Origin: Candidatus Phyllobacterium onerii
Lineage (GTDB): Bacteria; Pseudomonadota; Alphaproteobacteria; Rhizobiales; Rhizobiaceae
NCBI RefSeq assembly: GCF_028331445.1
Contig: NZ_JAQMHX010000001.1
Span: forward strand, 558,001 to 622,000
Direction: 5' to 3'
Length of the DNA: 64,000 nt
Shown here: one piece after another, positions 1-7,653 of the stretch
Position numbering within the stretch: position 1 is the first letter of the stretch
Layout: each line of letters begins with the position of its first letter
Notes under the pieces: model-generated
Seen by the model: only the letters and a program-made list of their open reading frames with translations
Told to the model about the DNA's origin: nothing
The model's database searches: none
Position numbers and translations under genes: made by a program

Positions 1-182
1 CGATGATGCCGGCGATCCCACCTGTCACGATAGTGGACGGTTTCGACATTTGGGTTCGCAGCAGCCTTCGAGGTCTCGACTGGCTGCTGAATGGTCATAG
101 GCGCGGCGCTGGCCGTTTCGACTGGAACAAGTGTCCCGATCGACACCAAAACCGCGCTTAGGGCTGAAATCAACTTTCTCAT
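1..182 (-). CDS. BA14K-like small secreted protein, 3' end outside window
   Basis: The reverse strand opens with a start codon at 182-180 behind a strong GGAGGAAC ribosome site and runs off the left edge. The visible 60 residues start MRKLISALSAVLVSIGT and form a signal peptide ending near an Ala-rich cleavage site (ASAAP). A short linker follows, then HYRDRWDRRHH. An N-terminal signal peptide followed by a YRDxWDRR-type basic/aromatic tract is typical of the BA14K-like exported proteins of Brucella and rhizobia, whose biochemical role is not well defined. The C-terminal half, which carries the family signature, is missing, so the family call is inference. Confidence 0.6.
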   Translation of the reverse strand, partial: MRKLISALSAVLVSIGTLVPVETASAAPMTIQQPVETSKAAANPNVETVHYRDRWDRRHH

Positions 183-518
183 TGTTCCTCCAGTGAAAGC
201 CCCGCTTTTGCCAAAGGCTTTCAACACTTAAACGTCCCTGAGATATTAGACATAAGTCCAATTCTCTGAACCTCGGATGAATAACGGTCAGCTATGAGGC
301 AAGGATCAAAAAGGGGCGATCACTTTTGAGAACTTGTTGTTCCAATGCGTGAAAAAGCACGCATATCCGGGCGGTTCGTTCGCGATCTCGCGGTCGCCGC
401 AGCGACGTTTCAAAAGGTCTCCGGGCAGAGTGCAATGAAAATGCCGGTCATCATCGAGTGATAACCGGCATATACTCGGGAACGGCTAAGAAGCGCCCCT
501 ATGCTTGCGTGTTCGGCC
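183..518. other. Intergenic region of about 335 bases
   Basis: No credible coding region is seen on either strand. The region holds the upstream sequence of the BA14K-like gene and a fragment of the mosaic repeat family found elsewhere in the window (394-430). Otherwise nothing is recognised. Confidence 0.5.
394..430 (+). repeat. Right-end fragment of the RIME-like palindromic repeat
   Basis: The core CGCCGCAGCGACGTTTCAAA followed by AGGTCTC matches, with a few changes, the right terminal part of the full-length repeats ending near 5250 and 59406. Only the end is preserved, suggesting a decayed copy. Confidence 0.5.
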
Positions 519-719
519 TTATGCGTGCTTGTAGATGGGCTTTCCATGATGCTTGTGCCATGCATGATGCTTCGGGTGATGCACGACGTAATGATGATGA
601 TGATAGTGGTGGTGCTTGTGATGGATCGGTTCGGCAGCGCTTGCACTCGTGGCAAGTACCGGCGCGGAGACGGCGAGGGCGATAGCGAGGCCGAGAGCTG
701 AGTAAAGAGACGTTTTCAT
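519..719 (-). CDS. Small secreted histidine-rich protein
   Basis: This 66-residue protein has a clear signal peptide (MKTSLYSALGLAIALAVSAP, cleavage near SASAAE). The mature part is about 36 residues and dominated by His, with tracts such as HHKHHHYHHHHYVVHH. The start codon at 719 is preceded by AAGGA. Mature His-rich peptides in the periplasm can bind transition metals such as Zn, Ni or Cu, but no domain is recognisable and metal binding is inference from composition. It stands alone, between intergenic regions, and is not part of an operon. Confidence 0.75.
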   Translation of the reverse strand: MKTSLYSALGLAIALAVSAPVLATSASAAEPIHHKHHHYHHHHYVVHHPKHHAWHKHHGKPIYKHA

Positions 720-932
720 ATCCTTGGGTTTCCTTTGGTGGGTAACAGAAGAGGAGGGACTGCAACGCGCAGGTGTAGAATCGGTCCACCTGCCTCTTTA
801 TCGAATGCGGATGTTTCGGCGCTATTTCCCGCATGTGGTGTTTCGTTTCTGAAATGTTTCTCAAATAGGGCGTGGGGATTCGTTACTGCAGCAATGGATG
901 TCACACGTTTTTCGAAGCGATGAATGCAAAGC

Positions 933-953
933 GGCCCCGCCAATGACGGGGCC
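933..953 (-). terminator. Hairpin, probable terminator of the gene at 1002-1358
   Basis: A 7-bp perfect stem (GGCCCCG / CGGGGCC) with a 7-base loop lies just past the stop codon of the reverse-strand gene ending at 1002. The following T-run is weak, so termination efficiency is uncertain. Confidence 0.5.
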
Positions 954-1001
954 ACTTCTGTGCAACAAGCGACAATTGCCGCCAGGATAGTTATGGGAGA
1001 A

Positions 1002-1358
1002 TTAGCGCCCACCCGCCTCGCTTGTCGCATGGTCCTGCGTAAAGGTCCGGCGTAGATGCACGACCTTGGCGGCAGCATTCTCAATATATTCTGTGGGGCA
1101 GCGCAGCATTTCATCTCTGATGCACCGTTCGACGTCCCTTGCTGTCTCGAGACGCTTATCGAGCAGCTCGGTGTCGACGCCTGCTGCCTTGAGTCTGGTA
1201 CATGAAAGAACAAGTCGAGCGACTTCAGCCCGAGCCTGTTCATGATAGTCAATGGCGATCATCAATAGAATCTTTTCCATCCTGGCCTTTGTGGAGTTGT
1301 CGTTAGTGGCAGGGGGCGTCGATAGTCGCGGCGCTTGAAAAATGGGGTTTGCTTTCAT
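1002..1358 (-). CDS. Hypothetical protein, helical, function unknown
   Basis: I do not recognise this gene. It encodes about 118 residues with no signal peptide or membrane segment. The N-terminal 30 residues are Pro/Asn-rich and probably disordered (PPATNDN). The rest looks helical, including HEQARAEVARLVLSC and a C-terminal YIENAAAKVVHLRRTF. Three starts are possible: 1412 (no ribosome site), 1358 (chosen) and 1280, which has AAAGGCCAGG upstream and would give a shorter protein beginning MEKILLMIAIDY. A hairpin follows the stop codon. Confidence 0.5.
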   Translation of the reverse strand: MKANPIFQAPRLSTPPATNDNSTKARMEKILLMIAIDYHEQARAEVARLVLSCTRLKAAGVDTELLDKRLETARDVERCIRDEMLRCPTEYIENAAAKVVHLRRTFTQDHATSEAGGR

Positions 1359-1792
1359 CCCGGCGTCTTGACGCGAATCGCTGGCGGGCGAAAGTGACAG
1401 CGCTGTCCCCATGATCGGGGGACAAATCAGGACAGTGAATTGAATTCACGCCGTTAAATAATAGATCGATTCCCATGTAAATTTTTCCAATAAAATAAAC
1501 AAAATAAACTCTGTGCGACGCTTTCGCGCCAAAATATACCTTAATATGCCCCGGTTCGCCGGCCTTTACACTTTGATATTAAAGTGATGATAGTTTTAAA
1601 TAGTGTGTTTCATATCGAGTCGTCAGGATGAATGCCCTGCTACGTGATGGTTAACAATAAGTCAATCGCAATCGGTACCCTTTCGCACGACACGTCTCGC
1701 GACGAAAGTGACGGCGTTGTCCCTATTTGCGCGAAGCCGAATCGGGCTATAAAAAGTACTTTGAATTAAAGCACTTATTTTGAAAGTTTTTT
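1359..1792. other. AT-rich intergenic region upstream of the response regulator
   Basis: No gene is supported here. The part after 1440 is clearly more AT-rich than its surroundings and must hold the promoter of the response-regulator gene, but no convincing -35/-10 pair stands out. Confidence 0.4.
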
Positions 1793-2437
1793 TTGACAAC
1801 AAAGCATTCGTTACAGGACGTATTGATCGTCGAAGACCAGCATTTGATGCGCCTCGCACTTGTGCATGAATTGCAAGCAGCGATTCCTGCCTGTGTCGTC
1901 CACGCCGCCGCAACGATCGCCACAGCGCTGGAACTGATCGAGGCCAATCAGTTTGCACTTATTCTCATCGATCCCGGGCTGCCAGGCTACGATCCCCGGT
2001 CCGAGATGGATCGACTGCAGACTATAAGCACAGTGGTTGAACGAACACCCGCTGCTATACACATCGTTATCACTGGCGCCGAGAGTGCACAGGAGTGGGA
2101 AGAGGTCCGGACTATTGGCGTAGCCGGCTACATTGCCAAAAACAGCTTAAAACCCGGTACCATGACGGCGATTCTGCAGACGATAGCGGATCACGGATGT
2201 TGTGTGGGCTTGATGCACGAAACCAGCATGTCGCCGGAAGTCTACCACGCGGTGCTCTCTCCGAGGGAACAGGAGCTTGTCCAGTGGATGATGCAAAGGC
2301 CGGCAAATATCAGCCGCAAGGCGATCTACGATCAGCTTGGCGAGCATCTCAATATCGATGCGGCTTCTGCGGAGCGCTATTACAAGCGCGCCCGGGCCAA
2401 ACTTTTGAAGTTCGGGCAGTTGCCGGAATCACTGTAG
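1793..2437 (+). CDS. Response regulator with C-terminal HTH-like domain
   Basis: Residues 8-125 form a receiver domain. The acidic pair is E14-D15, the phospho-acceptor Asp is D60 in ALILIDPGLPG, the Thr/Ser switch is in IVITGAES, and the conserved Lys is in GYIAKNS. The C-terminal 75 residues begin LSPREQELVQWMM, the usual start of a LuxR/GerE-type helix-turn-helix, but the rest diverges from the consensus. The start is a TTG at 1793; the next in-frame ATG would remove part of the receiver. It lies upstream of a separate sensor kinase (3866-5101) with no kinase of its own, so the two may be partners, which is inference. Confidence 0.75.
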   Translation: MTTKHSLQDVLIVEDQHLMRLALVHELQAAIPACVVHAAATIATALELIEANQFALILIDPGLPGYDPRSEMDRLQTISTVVERTPAAIHIVITGAESAQEWEEVRTIGVAGYIAKNSLKPGTMTAILQTIADHGCCVGLMHETSMSPEVYHAVLSPREQELVQWMMQRPANISRKAIYDQLGEHLNIDAASAERYYKRARAKLLKFGQLPESL

Positions 2438-2605
2438 TGTGGCTTAGTTCTACAAGTTATTTCGATATTTGATTTTTGAATTTATTTCCGCACGCCAGTG
2501 AGACCGCATTCAGATCGGGTCAACCAAGCTGCCGCTTCGCAGTGTATGCCGCCCCATCGCTTGCGCGTCATTTCAGACAGGCGAACAATTATTGGTGCAT
2601 GAAGC

Positions 2606-3298
2606 ATGAAAATTTATTTGAATTCTGATGAGATAAACCTTCCTCTTCTTCCCGGAGATGTGTCCGAACCGATCTGGTCGGCACTTATCGACGGAACCTA
2701 CGAGGCCAAGGAAGCCTACTGGGTTAAAAAGGCAGTTGTCCGCGGTGACAGAATCCTGGAACTCGGCGCTGGACTTGGAATAATCGCCACTGTTCTCGCC
2801 GCCACGGAGGATGTCCATATCTGCGCTTTCGACGCTCATCCGGGCATGGTGGAGCTGGCGCAAAATGTGATCCGGGCGAACAATCGGAACAACGTTACCT
2901 TGGCTCAAGGTCTCATGACTGCAGGCGCGCCGCGCGATTTCCAGTTCTACCTTCGCGAAGACTTCTGGATGTCCTCGATCTTTGAAACGCAGGGGCCGTT
3001 TCAACAGGCGATAACGCTGAAGTCAATCAACGTAGATGAGTTCATCGTCGCGGCGGGCATTACCCTGCTCGTCATGGATATTGAAGGGGGTGAAGAATAC
3101 CTTTTGCAGAACGCCCAGTTGCCGGGCGTTGAGCGCGTCTTCGTAGAGTTACATGACCATTTGTACGGCTTGTCGGGCATCAGACGGATGACGACGGCGA
3201 TGGCAAGGAAGGGATTTGCATATGATCCGCGTGGATCCAGTGGAGCTTGCGTGCTTTTTTCCCGCGATTCGGGCAAGCGTCAGTATGAAGGGCAGTAG
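2606..3298 (+). CDS. FkbM-family SAM-dependent methyltransferase
   Basis: This 230-residue protein carries the class I methyltransferase fold. Motif I is ILELGAGLGIIATVLA (about residues 50-65), an acidic residue follows at the end of strand 2 (AFDAHPGM), and a C-terminal MDIEGGEEYLL is the FkbM signature. Length and motifs fit the FkbM family, which methylates hydroxyl groups of sugars or secondary metabolites; the substrate here is unknown. There is no signal peptide, so it is cytoplasmic. It is followed after four bases by the molybdopterin-fold gene and may be cotranscribed with it and the kinase. Confidence 0.8.
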   Translation: MKIYLNSDEINLPLLPGDVSEPIWSALIDGTYEAKEAYWVKKAVVRGDRILELGAGLGIIATVLAATEDVHICAFDAHPGMVELAQNVIRANNRNNVTLAQGLMTAGAPRDFQFYLREDFWMSSIFETQGPFQQAITLKSINVDEFIVAAGITLLVMDIEGGEEYLLQNAQLPGVERVFVELHDHLYGLSGIRRMTTAMARKGFAYDPRGSSGACVLFSRDSGKRQYEGQ

Positions 3299-3302
3299 TA
3301 CA

Positions 3303-3863
3303 ATGGCAAGGTCCAGTCTCTTTCGAGCCTCAATAGTCACTATGTCGGTTCTCCTGATGACGGCCTTTTCAGGGGCAAATGCCCAAGCTCCAGATCCGGA
3401 TATCCTCAAAGTGGAACATGCGTCAGGGGAGAGGCCGAGCACATATACAATCGAGCAATTGCGCAACGATTTTCCTCAGCATGAAAGAACGACAGGAACA
3501 CCCTGGAGCCCCACCGGCGCAACGATCAGCTTTCATGGCCCATTGTTAAGCGATATTCTTGCGAAGAACGGACTAGCCGACGCGACGGAGGTTGAGCTAC
3601 GCGCATATAATGATTTTGTCTCAAAGATCACAAGCGACGAAATCAGCAGATTCTCGCCTATCTTGGCAATTGAACAGCAATGCCAGGATGAAGATAGAAC
3701 CAGCGGTCTTTGTAGCAATGACCAATTGTATAGGCCCCTGTCGATTGATGACGGCGGCCCGTTCTATCTGGTTTGGCCCCTGAAAGACTTGCCGCCGTCC
3801 TATGTTCCTGGACGCAACTCCATCTGGGTTTGGTTTGTCGCGGTGATACGGCCTGTTCAATAA
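3303..3863 (+). CDS. Periplasmic molybdopterin-binding-fold protein, probable sensor partner
   Basis: This 186-residue protein has a signal peptide (cleavage near SGANAQA) followed by a domain resembling the oxidoreductase molybdopterin-binding (sulfite-oxidase-type) fold. The visible pattern is GTPWSPTGATISFHG, then LLSDILAKNG, an LRAYNDF strand, and a C-terminal GPFYLVWPL. It lacks the long N-terminal part and obvious cofactor-binding Cys of true molybdoenzymes, so it may bind a ligand rather than catalyse. ATG 3303 is preferred to ATG 3285 because GAAGGG sits about ten bases upstream and overlap with the FkbM gene is avoided. Two bases separate its stop from the kinase start, suggesting a shared function in signal detection. 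Confidence 0.7.
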   Translation: MARSSLFRASIVTMSVLLMTAFSGANAQAPDPDILKVEHASGERPSTYTIEQLRNDFPQHERTTGTPWSPTGATISFHGPLLSDILAKNGLADATEVELRAYNDFVSKITSDEISRFSPILAIEQQCQDEDRTSGLCSNDQLYRPLSIDDGGPFYLVWPLKDLPPSYVPGRNSIWVWFVAVIRPVQ

Positions 3864-3865
3864 TC

Positions 3866-5101
3866 ATGAAAACCCGCCAGATCGTACCGCTACTTCTCTA
3901 TGCCGGCCTAGGCGCTGCGCTATGGTTCAGTATCTGGTCCACTCTGCGCGCCGATGTCTTTAGACAGCAGACGGAACGCATACTCAACCAAGCCTCAGAG
4001 GTTCAATGGCGAGCATCGGAGTCAAGAGAAAAAGTTGCTCAGATCAAGGGATATCTTGAGCTTTCTCAAAGAGTTGGAGCTTTGGATCCGCGCATTCTGC
4101 GGGCGGCGAAACTATTGAGTTTCAATCTCAAATCGTTGGCTCGGCTGGACTATGCGAGTTCTTTTATAACGGATTCAAATATCCTCGCGCTTCATAGAGC
4201 TATCAATATCGTGGACAAGGTGCTGCTTCCCGCGGCAAGCACTGGCAACCAATATGATCTGGCAATCCAATCGGTTGCAACGATCGAAATGTCTCTCGCA
4301 GGGTTGTCGAGTGCAGCGGTCGATCACAGTCAGACCCTGAGCGCTACAGCTCATATTGCCATCGATGCCGCGCGAAACAGGCTGATATTCTTTGGGGCGT
4401 TGGCAATTCTGTTGGTGAGTGTCATCGCCATACATCAGTATAACAAAACGAACCGCGAGAAGGACCAGCACATCAAGTCTTTTTCACTCCTCTTCGCCCA
4501 TATGACCCGCACACGAATCGCCGCGTTGCGGCTTTTTCTCAGTTACCTGAATGACAAATCACTTCCACCGCCAGAAATGACCGACGCAGCATTGCATACA
4601 ATTCTGGAGCTCGATTCGATCAATGAAGGTTTGATGATGATAGGCCATGCCCGCGCCAAGGTGCCGCCTGCGCCGCTCGGCCAGATCATCAACAATATAG
4701 TCACGAACTGCAAAAACACGCTGAATGTAAACGCCGGTGATGAAGTGCGCGCTGTTAATGTTCCCGCATCGCAGTTCCACTTGCTGCTAGACGAACTCGT
4801 ACTGAATGCCATCAATGCGGTTGCAGGACGCACCGACCCTGTCATCGCCATCACCGGAACCGTGCGACGACGGTTCCTGCGCCGGTCGCAACTGATCCTG
4901 ACCATTAGCGACAATGGGGGAGGGATGAGCCCGGATCTGCTGGCCAAGGCAAAACAGCCATTCTTCTCCACCAAAGCTGGCGGACATGTTGGCCTTGGGC
5001 TCACCAACTGCGTTGAACTCATGAAGACCATGGCAGGGAGTCTGGACATAAGTTCCACGCCGGGCAAGGGAACCTCGGTCAGAATCTACTATTCAATCTG
5101 A
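3866..5101 (+). CDS. Membrane sensor histidine kinase with atypical H-box
   Basis: This 411-residue kinase has a membrane segment at about residues 7-24, a periplasmic region of about 145 residues predicted as helical, and a second membrane segment near 173-190. The ATPase domain is clear: N-box LLDELVLNAINAV, G1 ISDNGGGMS, and FFSTKAGGHVGLGL. The phospho-acceptor region is unusual. The only candidate is H212 in FAHMTRTRIAALR, where the normal acidic residue after His is Met and the usual Pro is Arg. It follows the molybdopterin-fold gene by two bases, so the pair probably works as periplasmic sensor plus kinase. The response regulator at 1793-2437 is the nearest candidate partner. Confidence 0.8.
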   Translation: MKTRQIVPLLLYAGLGAALWFSIWSTLRADVFRQQTERILNQASEVQWRASESREKVAQIKGYLELSQRVGALDPRILRAAKLLSFNLKSLARLDYASSFITDSNILALHRAINIVDKVLLPAASTGNQYDLAIQSVATIEMSLAGLSSAAVDHSQTLSATAHIAIDAARNRLIFFGALAILLVSVIAIHQYNKTNREKDQHIKSFSLLFAHMTRTRIAALRLFLSYLNDKSLPPPEMTDAALHTILELDSINEGLMMIGHARAKVPPAPLGQIINNIVTNCKNTLNVNAGDEVRAVNVPASQFHLLLDELVLNAINAVAGRTDPVIAITGTVRRRFLRRSQLILTISDNGGGMSPDLLAKAKQPFFSTKAGGHVGLGLTNCVELMKTMAGSLDISSTPGKGTSVRIYYSI

Positions 5102-5103
5102 GA

Positions 5104-5252
5104 GACCGTCTGGAAACTCTACTGTGGCGGTCATCTGACGTGATTTTCTGCGCTTCCGGTGCTCACGTACTCAATGTACGCTGCGCTCCGGGTCTCGAAA
5201 ACCATGCCATCTACCTCGCCGCAGCGACTTTCCAAACGGTCTCTGAGCAGCA
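5104..5252 (+). repeat. RIME-like palindromic intergenic repeat, full-length copy
   Basis: The element begins GACCGTCTGGAAACTCTAC and ends with CCGCAGCGACTTTCCAAACG, which is an imperfect inverted repeat of the start. The core has CGGTGCTCACGTAC and GTACGCTGCGCTCCGG facing one another. The same element recurs at 59267-59406. Its right end overlaps the 3' end of the reverse-strand gene ending at 5211. Confidence 0.8.
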
Positions 5253-6047
5253 TTCAAGTGCAGGGGCAGTCTCTTTGCGGCCAAGCGCGGCCAGCCACAT
5301 ACTGTCGAGGCATCGGAGTTCGCGACTGTCGATCTGGTCCAAAAACAGCCAATACTCGCCACTTGGGAAATAATAGCCCAGCATTTTTTCGCGAATTTCG
5401 GCACGCTGCAATTCTGTTCCGTCGACCTGCCGCAAGACGCTGTCGATGCGAAGCTGGGCATCGCTCAACGACCACGTTCCGAGTTCGTCGATATCGACAC
5501 GCGGAAAAACCAGCCGGCTTGCGTCCAGACAGGAAAGATTGACGCAAATGCACCCCTGCCGTGCCGCCGAAATCATAAGCCGCCCGGTTTTTGCTTCAAG
5601 GCTCTGCAAGGTCACATCCGGGCGCAGCGGATCCGCGTTGCCATAACCATAAAAATGCGTTGGCCCGGCCTGGTCGTAATTCATGTCACAGCCAAGGAAT
5701 GCGAGTACATCCGGTTTGAGCGCGTGCAAGGCCCAGTAGGCCGATGTCAGGGACATCGTCGCACCCGCATAGACAAAGCCGCCATAGGCGTTTTGTGCCG
5801 GAACATAATCGGGCGCCGTGTGGATCTTACGGTTGCGCGCCAACTCCGGCGCGGGCATCGCGCTCTGCGGAAAGTCGCCGGCGTGGAGAAGATAGTTCCA
5901 ATCGTCGCGCACTCGCCAGGCGTTGTTGATCGCGACGATCGCATCGAAAGGCGCACGCTGCCACTCACGCGATCGCACGGCATCGGGGGCACTGCCAAGA
6001 ATAAGGACGACTTTGAGAGGCGAGGGCATTGGTGCTGATGGTCTCAT
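5211..6047 (-). CDS. Hypothetical protein with nucleotide-binding-like fold (MptE/CstI-like)
   Basis: This 278-residue protein has an N-terminal beta-alpha start (VVLILGSAPDAV), a following IVAINNAWR strand, and a central FLGCDMNYD. These features resemble DUF115/MptE-like and CstI-type sialyltransferase folds, in which the first GS(A/G)P loop binds a nucleotide. No assignment to a reaction is justified. The start at 6047 is the longest; an internal ATG at 6029 (MPSPLKVV) is equally plausible. The last 40 bases of the gene overlap the palindromic repeat, so its C-terminus (VWKVAAAR) is partly repeat-encoded. Confidence 0.6.
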   Translation of the reverse strand: MRPSAPMPSPLKVVLILGSAPDAVRSREWQRAPFDAIVAINNAWRVRDDWNYLLHAGDFPQSAMPAPELARNRKIHTAPDYVPAQNAYGGFVYAGATMSLTSAYWALHALKPDVLAFLGCDMNYDQAGPTHFYGYGNADPLRPDVTLQSLEAKTGRLMISAARQGCICVNLSCLDASRLVFPRVDIDELGTWSLSDAQLRIDSVLRQVDGTELQRAEIREKMLGYYFPSGEYWLFLDQIDSRELRCLDSMWLAALGRKETAPALECCSETVWKVAAAR

Positions 6048-6161
6048 TCCAGGCCAGTATTCAGTGCAACCTAACCTATGCCGCCGCGTGTGTCTTCTTT
6101 ACAAACTGTCTCATGGCGAGGAGCGCAGGTTCGATACATGATCCTTTGCAATTTCGCTAAT

Positions 6162-6179
6162 CCTTACCTATATGTAAGG
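6162..6179 (+). promoter_or_regulatory. Palindrome upstream of vapBC, probable operator
   Basis: A perfect inverted repeat CCTTAC-ctatat-GTAAGG lies 23 bases before the antitoxin start. AbrB/MazE-type antitoxins commonly repress their own promoter by binding such a palindrome, so this is a likely autoregulatory site. Confidence 0.65.
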
Positions 6180-6202
6180 AAATCCAATTTGAGGACTATG
6201 CA

Positions 6203-6445
6203 ATGCCTGCAGCAACCGTGACTTCGAAAGGCCAGATCACGATACCCAGCGCCGTGCGAAAAGCACTTGGCGTGGATACCGGCGATCGGATCAATTTCAT
6301 ACAAACGGCTGACGGTGCATTTACGATCGTTGCGGCAACCCTTTCGGTGACAGCGCTCAAGGGCCTTCTCAAAAAGCCGGCCAGAGTGGTCACGATAGAA
6401 GAGATGAATGAAACGATCGCGTCCAAAGGGGGAAGCGCACAGTGA
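6203..6445 (+). CDS. vapB: AbrB/MazE-type (VapB) antitoxin
   Basis: This 80-residue protein has the swapped-hairpin DNA-binding signature VTSKGQITIPSAVRKALG at residues 6-23, followed by GDRINFI. The C-terminal tail, about 35 residues, would wrap the toxin. It overlaps the PIN-domain toxin gene by four bases (GTGA), the usual arrangement for translational coupling. It should neutralise the toxin and repress the operon through the upstream palindrome. Confidence 0.9.
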   Translation: MPAATVTSKGQITIPSAVRKALGVDTGDRINFIQTADGAFTIVAATLSVTALKGLLKKPARVVTIEEMNETIASKGGSAQ

Positions 6446-6837
6446 TAGGTCTCGATACCAATGTGGTTATTCGTTACATCGCGCAGGACGATCGCCAGCA
6501 ATCTGCCAAAGCTACGCAGTTGATGGAGAATTTGAGCAGTGAAATCCCAGGATTTTTGCCGCTCGTAGCACTTGTCGAAATTGTCTGGGTGTTGGCGGGC
6601 AGGTATGCGGCCAGCAAGGCGGATATTATCAAAATTATCGAGACGCTACTGAGGACCAAGGAACTCTATCTCGAGCAGTCTGAAACAGTATGGAGGGCCC
6701 TTCGGGCATTTGCGTCGTCGAATGCAGACTTTGCCGATTGTCTGATCGAACGCAGTTGCGACAATGCAAAATGTACCTATGCGGCAACCTTCGATGCTAA
6801 AGCGGCAAAGACGGCTGGCATGCGATTAATCGACTAG
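6442..6837 (+). CDS. vapC: PIN-domain ribonuclease toxin, VapC type
   Basis: This 131-residue PIN-domain protein has the acidic active-site residues in place: D5 (GLDTNVVIRY), E46 (ALVEIVWVL), D96/D99 (NADFADCLIE) and D118 (TFDAKA). VapC toxins are Mg-dependent endoribonucleases that cut tRNA or rRNA and arrest growth; the target here cannot be read from the sequence. Translation starts at a GTG overlapping the antitoxin stop codon. The pair sits alone between unrelated genes. Confidence 0.9.
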   Translation: MIGLDTNVVIRYIAQDDRQQSAKATQLMENLSSEIPGFLPLVALVEIVWVLAGRYAASKADIIKIIETLLRTKELYLEQSETVWRALRAFASSNADFADCLIERSCDNAKCTYAATFDAKAAKTAGMRLID

Positions 6838-6844
6838 CCCATAA

Positions 6845-6870
6845 AAAAGCCCCGCCGAAGCGGGGCCTTA
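6845..6870 (-). terminator. Intrinsic terminator of sodB, possibly bidirectional
   Basis: The stem GCCCCG / CGGGGC encloses a short loop between the convergent vapC and sodB genes. On the reverse strand it is followed by a run of six T, giving a strong sodB terminator. On the forward strand the T-run is weaker. Confidence 0.8.
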
Positions 6871-6887
6871 CATGATCGACGGGCCGC

Positions 6888-7487
6888 TTACTTGGCCTTG
6901 CCGTAAAGCTCTTCGACATATTCCCAGTTGATCAGATTATCGACGAACGCTTCCAGATATTTCGGCCGAGCGTTGCGATAATCGATGTAATAGGAATGTT
7001 CCCAAACGTCGACGCCGAGGATTGGCGTTGCGCCATGAACCAGCGGGTTCTCGCCATTCGGCGTCTTCGAAATTTCGAGCTTGCCGTTCTTGACGGAGAG
7101 CCAGGCCCAACCGGAGCCGAATTGCGTGGTGCCGGCAGCGATGAAATCGGTGCGGAACTTGTCATAGCCGCCGAGATCGGATTCGACGGCCTTTTCAAGT
7201 GCGCCCGGAAGCTTCTTGCCGCCGCCGCCCTTCTTCAGCCAATGCCAGAAATGCAGATGGTTGTAATGCTGGCCGGCATTGTTGAAGAGGCCGGCATTCT
7301 TGCCGTAGGACTGCTTGACGATCTCTTCGACCGAAAGATTTTCGAGACCGGCTTCGGCAGCCAGTTTGTTGCCGTTGTCAACGTAAGCCTTATGGTGCTT
7401 ATCATGGTGATATTCGAGCGTTTCGCGCGACATATAGGGTGCGAGCGCGTCGTAATCATACGGCAGTGCGGGCAATTCGAAAGCCAT
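6888..7487 (-). CDS. sodB: Superoxide dismutase, iron type
   Basis: This 199-residue enzyme dismutates superoxide to oxygen and peroxide in the cytoplasm. The four metal ligands are visible: H27 (LEYHHDKHH), H77 (HYNHLHFW), D160 and H164 (DVWEHSYYIDY). The active-site Gln (Q73, NNAGQ) is in the N-terminal-domain position characteristic of the iron rather than the manganese enzyme. The start is preceded by AGAGGAGA. It is a single-gene unit with its own terminator. Confidence 0.95.
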   Translation of the reverse strand: MAFELPALPYDYDALAPYMSRETLEYHHDKHHKAYVDNGNKLAAEAGLENLSVEEIVKQSYGKNAGLFNNAGQHYNHLHFWHWLKKGGGGKKLPGALEKAVESDLGGYDKFRTDFIAAGTTQFGSGWAWLSVKNGKLEISKTPNGENPLVHGATPILGVDVWEHSYYIDYRNARPKYLEAFVDNLINWEYVEELYGKAK

Positions 7488-7653
7488 GGAAGTCTCCTCT
7501 TCGATTCAATTGTGACTGGATTGGCTACCGGGGAGGGGCCCCGGAATGGGATGGTCGCCAATCCTGACAAAACCTGCGTTCGTTACATAGGTCCGTATTT
7601 CTTCAGGAGCAATGCGAAACGGATCAATATTTCAGATCCGGCCAATTCGGGAG

